NCBI GenBank assembly: GCA_021767985.1
Contig: JAASSH010000052.1
Coordinates: 1-8,856, forward strand
Direction of reading: 5' to 3'
Source of the DNA: Gammaproteobacteria bacterium
GTDB taxonomy: Bacteria; Pseudomonadota; Gammaproteobacteria; GCA-001735895
DNA length: 8,856 nt
Part shown: piece by piece, positions 1-6,022 of the stretch
Layout of the letters: every line of letters starts with the position of its first letter
Position numbering within the stretch: the first letter of the stretch is position 1
Position numbers and translations under genes: made by a program
The notes under the pieces: generated by a model
Told to the model about the DNA's origin: nothing
Seen by the model: only the letters and a program-made list of their open reading frames with translations
The model's database searches: none

Positions 1-416
1 CCAAGATGATGACTGAGCTGCTACTTGGCCTCGAAATGTCGCCTTACTTGATACTGATATTGGTCATGGCCTTGATCTTCCTGCTTGGATGGCCACTGGA
101 GTGGGTGCCTATTGTCCTGATCGTTGTGCCAATTTTGCTACCGACAGTCGCGGCGCTCGAGGTCCACGGGCTGGGTCGCTACGACCTGATGGTATGGTTT
201 GGCATCCTGGTCGCGGTGAACCTGCAGACTGCCTGGCTATCCCCACCTGTGGCCTTGTCAGCCTATTTCCTGAAGGGGGTCGTGCCGAATTGGGATCTCA
301 AGGACATCTACCTGGGCATGATGCAGTTCATGATGATTCAACTCGTCGGTCTCATCCTGCTGTTTTCCTTCCCGCAAATGGTGCTTTGGCTACCCAAAGT
401 AATGTCTGGTGGGTAA
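1..416 (+). CDS. TRAP transporter large permease (DctM-like), C-terminal part, 5' truncated
   Basis: The frame is open from the window edge (first full codon at base 3) to TAA at 414-416, giving about 137 C-terminal residues of a protein that normally has about 430. It is almost wholly hydrophobic. One long double membrane segment (PYLILILVMALIFLLGW followed by PIVLIVVPILLPTVAAL) is followed by the NLQTAWLSPPVALSAYFLKGV stretch, which is characteristic of the end of DctM/SiaM-type permeases, and then by a last membrane helix (MIQLVGLILLFSF). In the family this subunit is the Na+-coupled inner-membrane permease, working with a DctQ small subunit and a DctP periplasmic binding protein; both would lie upstream, outside the window. 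The substrate (commonly an organic or keto acid) cannot be read from this fragment. The IclR gene that follows on the same strand may control it. The family call is secure; the ATG codons at 6 and 9 are internal. Confidence 0.93.
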   Translation, partial: KMMTELLLGLEMSPYLILILVMALIFLLGWPLEWVPIVLIVVPILLPTVAALEVHGLGRYDLMVWFGILVAVNLQTAWLSPPVALSAYFLKGVVPNWDLKDIYLGMMQFMMIQLVGLILLFSFPQMVLWLPKVMSGG

Positions 417-517
417 ATCATGATGCATCTCCTTCGATCTGCCTTGTTAGGGCCACGCGCCCGGCATGCTGATATCTATCCTGGCAGTTGTCGATGACCT
501 GGTTTTACTGGTAACGA

Positions 518-1282
518 ATGAAACGAGAGCGAGGGTCCACCATACAGCGCGTGCTCGATATCCTCGATACCGTGGCCGCATCGAAAAAGCCACTGAGCGC
601 CACCGAAATCAACGAGGTACTGGGCCTGCCGAAAGCCACCGCGCATCGACTTTGCAGTGAGCTGGAATCGAGGGGTTATCTGCTAAAACGTATCAATGGC
701 AAGAGTTACGTTCCCGGCAACCGGCTGTGCGACGTCGCCGTCGGCGTGCTCGCCAACTCCCGCTTCAGCGCGACCCGTCATGCCATCCTGACTTCGCTGT
801 CGGAGAAGGTCGGAGAAACCTGCAATATCGCCTACCCCGACGGGCTCTACATGGCTTACTCGGATCGCGTCGAAACCAAGGCGCCGTTGCGACTGCAATT
901 CCCGATTGGCATGCGGGTTCCTTTGTATTGCACCGCCAGTGGCAAGCTTTACCTGAGCACGCTACCGAAGGCGCGACGCAAGGCCATCGTCAACAAACTC
1001 GAGCTCGACAAACGCGCCAAGAATACGATTACCGATCCCGATACCCTGATCAGGGAAATCGACGACATCGATAAACGGGAGGTCTCGATCGATAACCAGG
1101 AACTCTACGACGACATCATCGCGATCGCGGTCCCCATCAAGGACAAACAGGGCAGGTTCTACAGCTCGCTGGCGATCCAGGCACCAGTATCGCGTATCTC
1201 GATCGATGACAGCGACCGCTATATCCCGTTGCTGCGCGAGGCCGCGCACGACCTGGCGCTACTGGCAGAAGAAGACGAGTAA
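518..1282 (+). CDS. IclR-family transcriptional regulator
   Basis: This 254-residue protein has the normal IclR length and layout. A winged helix-turn-helix lies at about residues 8-60 (TIQRVLDILDTVA, then LSATEINEVLGLPKATAHRLC as the recognition part, then a wing around GKSYVPG). An effector-binding GAF-like domain covers about 75-250 and carries the family stretch GMRVPLYCTASGKLYLS at 131-147. IclR proteins bind promoter palindromes as dimers or tetramers and respond to small metabolites, often aromatic or organic acids. The start is fixed because the same frame has a TAA stop at 512-514, just upstream; the Shine-Dalgarno is poor. It lies 101 bp after the TRAP permease gene on the same strand, so it could be cotranscribed with it or expressed separately. 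By position, its likely targets are the TRAP genes and/or the downstream mipA-like and M81 genes. That is inference. Confidence 0.95.
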   Translation: MKRERGSTIQRVLDILDTVAASKKPLSATEINEVLGLPKATAHRLCSELESRGYLLKRINGKSYVPGNRLCDVAVGVLANSRFSATRHAILTSLSEKVGETCNIAYPDGLYMAYSDRVETKAPLRLQFPIGMRVPLYCTASGKLYLSTLPKARRKAIVNKLELDKRAKNTITDPDTLIREIDDIDKREVSIDNQELYDDIIAIAVPIKDKQGRFYSSLAIQAPVSRISIDDSDRYIPLLREAAHDLALLAEEDE

Positions 1283-1311
1283 CCGGGGACGAATCCACCT
1301 TCAGGCCCCGG
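1283..1311 (+). terminator. Hairpin directly after the IclR stop codon, possible terminator
   Basis: A perfect 6-bp GC inverted repeat, CCGGGG at 1283-1288 and CCCCGG at 1306-1311, starts at the first base after the TAA stop. Inside it GAA (1291-1293) can pair with TTC (1300-1302). There is no U-run downstream, only a mildly T-rich stretch, so an intrinsic terminator is unproven. A 3'-end stabilising hairpin is equally possible. Rightward genes resume 229 bp later, which fits a transcript end here. Confidence 0.4.
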
Positions 1312-1379
1312 CGTTCGCATCTCTTCCGGCGGCGACCGATGACAACCCGCTGCTATCGCATCAGAAAGATCTATCCATG

Positions 1380-1407
1380 TTGACACCGCAGCGACATTAG
1401 TTATACG
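1380..1407 (+). promoter_or_regulatory. Candidate sigma70 promoter for the mipA-like gene
   Basis: A consensus -35 hexamer TTGACA (1380-1385) is followed after 16 bases by TATACG (1402-1407), which matches 4 of 6 positions of the -10 consensus. The predicted transcript start near 1414 would leave a leader of about 125 bases before the preferred start at 1540. The -10 lies within the perfect 8-bp palindrome ATACGTAT (1403-1410), which could be part of an operator. The perfect -35 is the main support; the -10 is mediocre. Confidence 0.42.
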
Positions 1408-1539
1408 TATGTGGTAGCCTTTAGCGCCGATTGACATCCTTTCATGCTCGCTTTCAGAGTCCTGGCAGGAACACTCAACTTGCCGCGCAGCCCATCTGCT
1501 TGCGGCAGCCTATTTAACGCCATCGAGCCAGATTTGTTT

Positions 1540-2430
1540 ATGATCAGGGTTTGTAAAAAGCTCAGTAAAGACAGTCTCGCGACAGCCGCTGGGCGCGCGC
1601 TGCTGGCGGGCTGCCTGTTACTGCCACAGGCCGGCTTCGCCTTTCACCTGCCCCTGTGGGAGGCGGGCGCGGGACTTGGCCTGCTGAACGTGCCGCACTA
1701 TCGTGGCTCGGAGACAGATGTTGACCTCGCGATACCGTTTCCATACATCATTTATCGTGGAGACGTGCTGCGGGTTGACCAGGAGGACGGCATTCGCGGC
1801 AAGATGTTCGAGAGCGATAATGTCACAATCGATCTCAGCCTGGCCGGCAGTATACCCGTACCGGACACCGACGACGACGACGACGCCAGGTCGGATATGC
1901 CGGGGCTGGATCCCCTGGTCGAAGCCGGTGCCGAGGTTACGTTTGGCCTGTGGCAATCAGCCAGCGGTATCCATGCCTTCCAGTTTGTGGTCCCCTATCG
2001 CTTCGTGTATTCCATCGGTGACCCGATTCTGGATTACCAGGGCTGGACCTTGTCGCCCTATATCAACTATCGCATTCGCTTCCTCGGCGCAAATGCGCTA
2101 ACCCGGTACAACATCAGCTTTGGTCCGATCTATGCGGATGAAGGCTACCACGAATATTTTTATGAAGTGGAACCCGAATACGTCACCCCGGAGCGAGAGG
2201 CTTACGAGGCCGAGGAAGGTTACAGCGGCAGCCGGATTACCCTGACCTTTTCCAGAAACACCGGGAAGTTTCTGCTGGGCGCGTTCGTACGCTACGATAA
2301 CCTGGACGATGCTGTATTCGAAGACAGCCCGCTGGTCGAAACCACGGACTATTTTGCCGTCGGCTTCGCGCTCTCGTGGATATTCGGCAAGTCGGATAAA
2401 ACCGTTTCGCATCAGGAACATGATCACTAG
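1540..2430 (+). CDS. MipA/OmpV-family outer-membrane protein
   Basis: I prefer the ATG at 1540 to the upstream in-frame ATG at 1444. From 1540 the protein (296 residues) begins with a normal Sec signal peptide: basic MIRVCKKLSK, a hydrophobic core, and a likely cleavage at AGFA/FHLPL (after residue 34). The upstream start would add 32 residues ahead of it. Family marks are LPLWEAGAGLG with PHYRGSE (37-58), the stretch PFPYIIYRGDVLRVD (67-81), GIRGKMF (84-90), an MPGLDPLVEAGAE stretch (120-132), GYSGSR (227-232), and amphipathic beta strands to the end. MipA/OmpV proteins are outer-membrane beta-barrels. E. coli MipA scaffolds MltA and PBP1B, while others in the family have been linked to osmotic response or small-molecule passage. 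An acidic run DTDDDDD (109-115) probably sits in a loop, and the tail HQEHDH is unusually rich in His and Asp. No strong Shine-Dalgarno is seen. Placement between a regulator and an enzyme gene suggests a role with the locus, but this is inference. Confidence 0.88.
   Translation: MIRVCKKLSKDSLATAAGRALLAGCLLLPQAGFAFHLPLWEAGAGLGLLNVPHYRGSETDVDLAIPFPYIIYRGDVLRVDQEDGIRGKMFESDNVTIDLSLAGSIPVPDTDDDDDARSDMPGLDPLVEAGAEVTFGLWQSASGIHAFQFVVPYRFVYSIGDPILDYQGWTLSPYINYRIRFLGANALTRYNISFGPIYADEGYHEYFYEVEPEYVTPEREAYEAEEGYSGSRITLTFSRNTGKFLLGAFVRYDNLDDAVFEDSPLVETTDYFAVGFALSWIFGKSDKTVSHQEHDH
1864..1884 (+). repeat. GAC trinucleotide run inside the mipA-like gene
   Basis: GAC is repeated in frame (GAC ACC followed by five GAC codons), encoding the DTDDDDD segment of the MipA-like protein. 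The tract is short and imperfect. Gain or loss of units would keep the reading frame and only change the length of the acidic run. Confidence 0.75.
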
Positions 2431-2508
2431 CCGGCATCCGGGGCTCACTGCAGGGTCCAGCGATACCCGGCATCAACCCTGGTCCGACCGCGCCCTGGAA
2501 GAACTCCG

Positions 2509-4017
2509 ATGAGTTACAAAATTCTGACCGCCGAACTGATGCACGAAACCAACACCTTCAGCCGCATCGCGACCGACGAGCAGGCCTTCAGAAACTGCTT
2601 TTACCTGGTCGGGTCCGATGCGATCGCCGAGCGGGACCACTTGAATACAGAGCTGGCCGGATTCCTGGAGATCGGCCGCAATTATGGCTGGCACATTGAT
2701 CACGTTCTCAGTGCCGGTGCCGGACCGGGCGGCAAGGTAACCTGCTCGGCTTTCGACTGGCTGGCAGACCCCATTGTCGCTGCGGCCAGGGCAGGCGCCT
2801 ATGACGGTATTCTGCTGGGTTTGCACGGCGCCATGGTCACGGACTTCAGCGAGGATGGGGAAGGCGAACTGCTGCGGCGCTTGCGCGCGGTAACCGGTGA
2901 CGGGATACCAATCGCAATCACCCTCGATTTGCATGCCAACGTGACCGCTGCAATGTGCGAGCTGGCCGACATCATCGTATCTTACAAAACCTATCCGCAT
3001 ATCGACCAGCGTGAAACCGCTTGCCAGGCCGCGCAAATCCTGCAGCGCAGCCTGGCGGGCGATATCAGTCCGCGCACCCTGCGTGTAACCTGCCCGATGC
3101 TCGAAGAAGTCAATGGCGGGCGCACCGATATCGGCCCCATGGTCGAATGGGTCCGGGCGGCCAGGGACTGGGAGCAGCGCGACGATGTCCATGCCGTCAG
3201 TATTAACGGCGGTTTTGCCAGCGCCGATATCGCCGAGGCCGGCCCCAGCGTGCTGGTAACCGCCTCGGGCGACTGGCAAGCCCATACCGATTTTGCCAAC
3301 CGCATTGTCGCCGACATGTGGGATCAGCGTCACCGGGTACTGAATGACTATCTCGAGGTCGACGCGGCGGCGGCAATCGCCGCCCGTTTTAACGCGAACG
3401 ACGGACCGCTGGTCATCGCGGATTATGCGGATAATCCCGGGGCCGGCGCCTACGGGGATGCTACCAGCCTGCTGGCCGCGCTGCTGGAAGCCGGGATTAG
3501 CAATGCCTGTTTCGGCCCGATGGTCGATGCCGAAACGGTGCAGCAGCTGCTGCAACATCAACCCGGAGACAGGCTCGAGATCAGCCTGGGCGGCAAGGTA
3601 GATCCCACCCACGGCGGCGCACCGCTCGAATTGCGGGTCGAACTGATATCCACCAGCGACGGACGCTACGTCGGCTCCGGTGCGATGATCGGCGGCCTGC
3701 ATCGCAGTTTCGGCCCGACCGCGGTCATTCGTGCCGACGGTATCGAAATCCTGGTTACCACCGTGGCCCAGCAGCTGCTGGATTTAGAGCAGTTCAGGAG
3801 CTTCGGCATCGATCCGGCGGCAAAGCGCGTCGTGGCGCTCAAATCGATGCAGCATTTCCGCGCCGAGTTCGAACCGATCGCCGGCCGGGTCATTGTCTGC
3901 GACAGCGGCGCCCTGGCGACGCCCGGCTACCGGCGCCTGCAGTATCGCAATGTCAGGCGCCCGATATTCCCGCTAGATCCCGAACTCGACGATCCCGCGA
4001 TAAGCTTGCCATGCTAG
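2509..4017 (+). CDS. M81-family metallopeptidase (MlrC-like)
   Basis: This 502-residue protein has the full family length. The N-terminal domain carries MHETNTFS (11-18), GLHGAM (104-109), LDLHANV (139-145) and YKTYPHID (159-166). The conserved E13, H106, D140, H142 and H164 are the expected zinc ligands, with the D-x-H spacing and later His intact. The C-terminal MlrC domain shows ADYADNPGAGAYGDAT (304-319), GGKVDPTHGGAPL (361-373), KSMQHFRAEFEPIA (445-458), SGALATPG (466-473) and RRPIFPLD (483-490). The name comes from microcystinase C, which hydrolyses linear microcystin or its tetrapeptide, but most members occur in bacteria with no known microcystin use, so hydrolysis of some small amide or peptide is the safest call. 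There is no signal peptide, so it is cytoplasmic and needs import of its substrate, which fits the TRAP and peptide-type ABC transporters around it. The start is backed by GGAAGAA at 2498-2504. It lies 78 bp after the mipA-like gene, probably in the same transcript. Confidence 0.93.
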   Translation: MSYKILTAELMHETNTFSRIATDEQAFRNCFYLVGSDAIAERDHLNTELAGFLEIGRNYGWHIDHVLSAGAGPGGKVTCSAFDWLADPIVAAARAGAYDGILLGLHGAMVTDFSEDGEGELLRRLRAVTGDGIPIAITLDLHANVTAAMCELADIIVSYKTYPHIDQRETACQAAQILQRSLAGDISPRTLRVTCPMLEEVNGGRTDIGPMVEWVRAARDWEQRDDVHAVSINGGFASADIAEAGPSVLVTASGDWQAHTDFANRIVADMWDQRHRVLNDYLEVDAAAAIAARFNANDGPLVIADYADNPGAGAYGDATSLLAALLEAGISNACFGPMVDAETVQQLLQHQPGDRLEISLGGKVDPTHGGAPLELRVELISTSDGRYVGSGAMIGGLHRSFGPTAVIRADGIEILVTTVAQQLLDLEQFRSFGIDPAAKRVVALKSMQHFRAEFEPIAGRVIVCDSGALATPGYRRLQYRNVRRPIFPLDPELDDPAISLPC

Positions 4018-4031
4018 TTAATCTGTATAAT
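4006..4031 (+). promoter_or_regulatory. Promoter of the yciA-like gene, overlapping the 3' end of the M81 gene
   Basis: A perfect TATAAT (4026-4031), preceded by TG, lies 32 bases before the yciA-like start codon. The best -35 match, TTGCCA (4006-4011), is only 14 bases upstream, shorter than the usual 16-18, so the upstream contact is doubtful. The predicted transcript start is near 4038, giving a leader of about 26 bases that includes the AGGCGAG ribosome binding site. This suggests the thioesterase gene is transcribed independently of the M81 gene. Confidence 0.5.
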
Positions 4032-4063
4032 GCACTCTTTATCAGCTAACAGGCGAGTAAACC

Positions 4064-4456
4064 ATGTCGGATAAACCACGCGGAGATCTAACCACCCGCA
4101 CCGTCGCGATGCCGGCCGATTCCAATCCGGCCGGGGATATCTTCGGCGGCTGGGTATTGTCGCAAATGGATATCGCCGCGGGTATCTGCGCCAGCGAACG
4201 CGCGCAATGCCGAGTGGTCACCGTGGCGCTGGACGGCATGCATTTCATTCGCCCGGTCAAGATAGGCGACATTCTCTGCGTCTACACCGAGGTCAAGCGC
4301 GTCGGCAATACCTCGCTCGAAATCCACGTCGAGGCCTGGGTGCAGCGCGACCGTTCGCGTAACACGGTCAAGGTCACCCAGGCGAATTTCACTTTCGTCG
4401 CACTCGGCGTCGACGGGCGCCCGCGCAAGGTGCCATCGCCGGAAGATGACGATTAG
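4064..4456 (+). CDS. yciA: Acyl-CoA thioesterase, YciA-like hotdog protein
   Basis: This 130-residue single hotdog-fold protein hydrolyses acyl-CoA thioesters in the cytoplasm if it behaves like E. coli YciA and Haemophilus HI0827. It carries the core family signature MPADSNPAGDIFGGWVLSQMD (16-36), in which D36 corresponds to the catalytic Asp of HI0827. RVVTVALDGMHFIRPVKIGD (50-69) and the closing VALGVDGRPRKVP (112-124) also match the family. The full length is present. The start is supported by AGGCGAG about 8 bases upstream. YciA enzymes have broad chain-length range and serve CoA recycling and membrane acyl balance, so this may be a housekeeping gene rather than part of the transport locus; its own promoter fits that view. 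It converges with the usp-like gene downstream. The acidic tail (SPEDDD) is unremarkable. Confidence 0.94.
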   Translation: MSDKPRGDLTTRTVAMPADSNPAGDIFGGWVLSQMDIAAGICASERAQCRVVTVALDGMHFIRPVKIGDILCVYTEVKRVGNTSLEIHVEAWVQRDRSRNTVKVTQANFTFVALGVDGRPRKVPSPEDDD

Positions 4457-4565
4457 TCGTCGCCTCGAGCAACGGTTTGCGCACCCCCCGGTAGGTTTCT
4501 GGATTGAACAGAAAGTTCTGGCTCATCGCAGCGCAACGCTAAAATGACTCCGGATGAGGACGGCG
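4457..4565. other. Convergent intergenic region between yciA-like and usp-like genes
   Basis: These 109 bases separate two converging transcripts, so a bidirectional terminator would be expected. I find only short pairings, such as AGCG and CGCT around a 3-base loop near 4522-4532, and no GC hairpin with a T or A run on either side. No small ORF with a ribosome binding site is evident. Termination here may be Rho-dependent. Confidence 0.5.
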
Positions 4566-5066
4566 CTAGCCCGGATGTACCAGCAGCACCGGTATTTTTG
4601 CCCTATTGCTGAGACTGTCCGCAATATTGCGAAAGAAAAACCGGGTCACCCCGACCCGCGCCCGGGTCGTCATTGCGACGAGAGCGGGATTGCAGTCATT
4701 TATGTAACGTAGAATCGCTTCCACCGGATTATTGCTAAAACCTACTTTTACTGAGACCTCGTAACCCGCTTCCTGGAGGCGATTGGTTAGCGGCAGCAGC
4801 TCGCTTCTGACGTGCGCCTTGATGCTGTCACGCTGTTGTGAATCGTAAATCGGGTGCAGCGTGGGCTTGACCGGCTGATCGCCAGGCTGCGCTGCGAAAC
4901 CGGCGCTGAGATCCGGCTCGCCGAAACCGGCCGCACGCGGCGGTTTGGTTACGAAATATAGTATCAGTTCGTTTTCGCCCGCGGGAAACAGCTGTTCCAC
5001 GCTGGGTATAATCTCGTGACTGAGTTCGGACTGGTTTAACGCGATTAATATTTTTTTTCTGCTCAT
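4566..5066 (-). CDS. Universal stress protein (UspA)-like, degenerate nucleotide-binding motif
   Basis: This 166-residue single UspA domain begins with KKILIALNQSE (beta 1), has LILYFVT as beta 2, EVSVKVGFSNNPVEAILRYI (103-122), and ends with the typical IPVLLVHPG. Usp proteins are small cytoplasmic alpha/beta proteins; one class binds ATP through an early Asp and a G-x2-G-x9-G-S motif. Here the aligned residues are N11 for the Asp, and T133, A136, R146 and N147 for the three glycines and the Ser, so ATP binding is unlikely. A linker of about 45 residues (41-85), rich in Pro and Gly, is longer than in minimal Usp proteins. The start has a good Shine-Dalgarno (AAGAGGG on the minus strand, 5074-5080). 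An 8-base A run lies in codons 3-6. The gene follows the dioxygenase gene by 39 bp and is probably the last in the operon. Confidence 0.87.
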   Translation of the reverse strand: MSRKKILIALNQSELSHEIIPSVEQLFPAGENELILYFVTKPPRAAGFGEPDLSAGFAAQPGDQPVKPTLHPIYDSQQRDSIKAHVRSELLPLTNRLQEAGYEVSVKVGFSNNPVEAILRYINDCNPALVAMTTRARVGVTRFFFRNIADSLSNRAKIPVLLVHPG

Positions 5067-5105
5067 GGCTGAGCCCTCTTCCCATGGTTAAAGATAATCA
5101 GGCGG

Positions 5106-5969
5106 CTAATCCAGCTGTTCGGCAATCGACGGCACTAGTCCGCGCACCCGGGTCTGGTGCATGCGCCGACGGCACTTTTCCTCGTCGTAACCGCATCCAC
5201 GATGCAGGGTACAGCGGTTGTCCCAGATCACCAGGTCGCCCACCCGCCAGCGATGCCGGTAGACCGACTCGGGCCGCGTGACTTCGTCGATCAGGCGCCG
5301 GATCAACGGCTTCGCCTCGGCCTCGGGCATGCCCTCGATTTCCTTGACGTGCGAACCGACGAAAACATTCTTTTCGCCGGTGACCGGATTCTGCCGCACC
5401 AGGCGCTGGCGCACCGGGTGCATGTAAGTGCGCTGGCTCTGATTGACCGCGTCTTCGCCCATCTTGGTGCGCGAATAAATATAATCGTGAATCCCGACCC
5501 GGTCGTCGATCAGCTCCCGCGTCTGCTGGTCGAGACGCCGATAGGCGGCGCGCGCGCTGGCAAACTCGGTCTCCCCGGCATCGTCCGGCACTTCGTAGGC
5601 GCACAGGATCGAGTACATCGCCGGGATCTCGCGAAACGAGCTGTCCGAATGCCACATCTCGTTACCGCGCGCCGATTTGATCCGGCGCGGCGGGATCTTG
5701 TTACCCTCGGCATCGACGTTGCCGACCAGCCCGATATAGGTAACCTTGCCCTGGCTGTAATAGCTCACATGCTCTTCCTCGAGCTGGCCAAAGCGGCGCG
5801 TGAAATCGAGGTGTGCGTTATCGTTCATTTGCTGGTTTTCGAACAGCAGAAACGAATACCGGTTTACGGCGAGGTCGATTTGCCCGAAATCCTGATCACT
5901 TAACGGCTGCGATAAATCGACACCTGAAATTCGGGCGCCAAACTCGGCATGAATCGGCTCAATTTTCAT
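5106..5969 (-). CDS. TauD/TfdA-family Fe(II)/2-oxoglutarate-dependent dioxygenase
   Basis: This 287-residue protein has the standard TauD/TfdA length. The N-terminus IEPIHAEFGARISGVDLSQPLS (3-24) is the family opening that precedes the cofactor domain. The iron facial triad is visible as H107 and D109 in EMWHSDSSF and H256 in NRCTLHRG. The arginines at 267-269, 11-13 residues after the distal His, are placed to bind the 2-oxoglutarate carboxylate. GDLVIWDN (244-251) is the usual strand before the distal His. Members oxidise small anionic compounds (taurine, 2,4-D, alkyl sulfates, some carboxylates) with loss of CO2 from 2-oxoglutarate; the substrate cannot be told here. The frame stays open far upstream into the DppF gene, but homology starts at MKIEP and the upstream residues are not family-like, so the start is at 5969. 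The Shine-Dalgarno is weak. It lies 53 bp after the DppF-like gene, suggesting oxidation of the imported solute. Confidence 0.92.
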   Translation of the reverse strand: MKIEPIHAEFGARISGVDLSQPLSDQDFGQIDLAVNRYSFLLFENQQMNDNAHLDFTRRFGQLEEEHVSYYSQGKVTYIGLVGNVDAEGNKIPPRRIKSARGNEMWHSDSSFREIPAMYSILCAYEVPDDAGETEFASARAAYRRLDQQTRELIDDRVGIHDYIYSRTKMGEDAVNQSQRTYMHPVRQRLVRQNPVTGEKNVFVGSHVKEIEGMPEAEAKPLIRRLIDEVTRPESVYRHRWRVGDLVIWDNRCTLHRGCGYDEEKCRRRMHQTRVRGLVPSIAEQLD

Positions 5970-5978
5970 ACTGCGATG

Positions 5979-5999
5979 CGGGTAATAACGAGATACCCG
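5979..5999 (-). promoter_or_regulatory. Inverted repeat between the DppF-like and dioxygenase genes
   Basis: A perfect 6-bp inverted repeat, CGGGTA (5979-5984) and TACCCG (5994-5999), flanks a 9-base loop. On the leftward transcript it would form a hairpin ending 9 bases before the dioxygenase start codon, next to or over the ribosome binding region. It could tune translation of the dioxygenase relative to the transporter, act as a transcript processing or stabilising element, or be chance. There is no U-run, so termination is unlikely. Confidence 0.45.
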
Positions 6000-6022
6000 A
6001 TATGAAATCAGTTGCGCGTGTT

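Noticed and set aside
450..462. Terminator after the TRAP permease (GGGC and GCCC around a 5-base loop)
   Set aside because: The stem is only 4 bp and there is no T-run, so it is not distinguishable from chance.
1431..1459. Second TTGACA as its own promoter
   Set aside because: The sequence 16-18 bases downstream (around TCAGAG) does not resemble a -10 box.
1444..1539. Upstream in-frame ATG start for the MipA-like protein
   Set aside because: It would place 32 residues ahead of a clean signal peptide and has no ribosome binding site; the ATG at 1540 gives the normal family N-terminus.
2451..2481. Hairpin CAGGGT/ACCCTG between the MipA-like and M81 genes
   Set aside because: The 6-bp stem spans a 19-base loop with competing pairings and no T-run; transcription into the M81 gene seems more likely.
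2473..3702. Minus-strand open frame of 409 codons
   Set aside because: It lies wholly antisense to the M81 gene, has no recognisable domain, and its composition is that expected from the complementary frame of a GC-rich gene.
2509..4017. Microcystin degradation gene cluster
   Set aside because: Only an MlrC-like enzyme is present; no MlrA, MlrB or MlrD homolog is in the window, and the M81 family is much wider than microcystin degraders.
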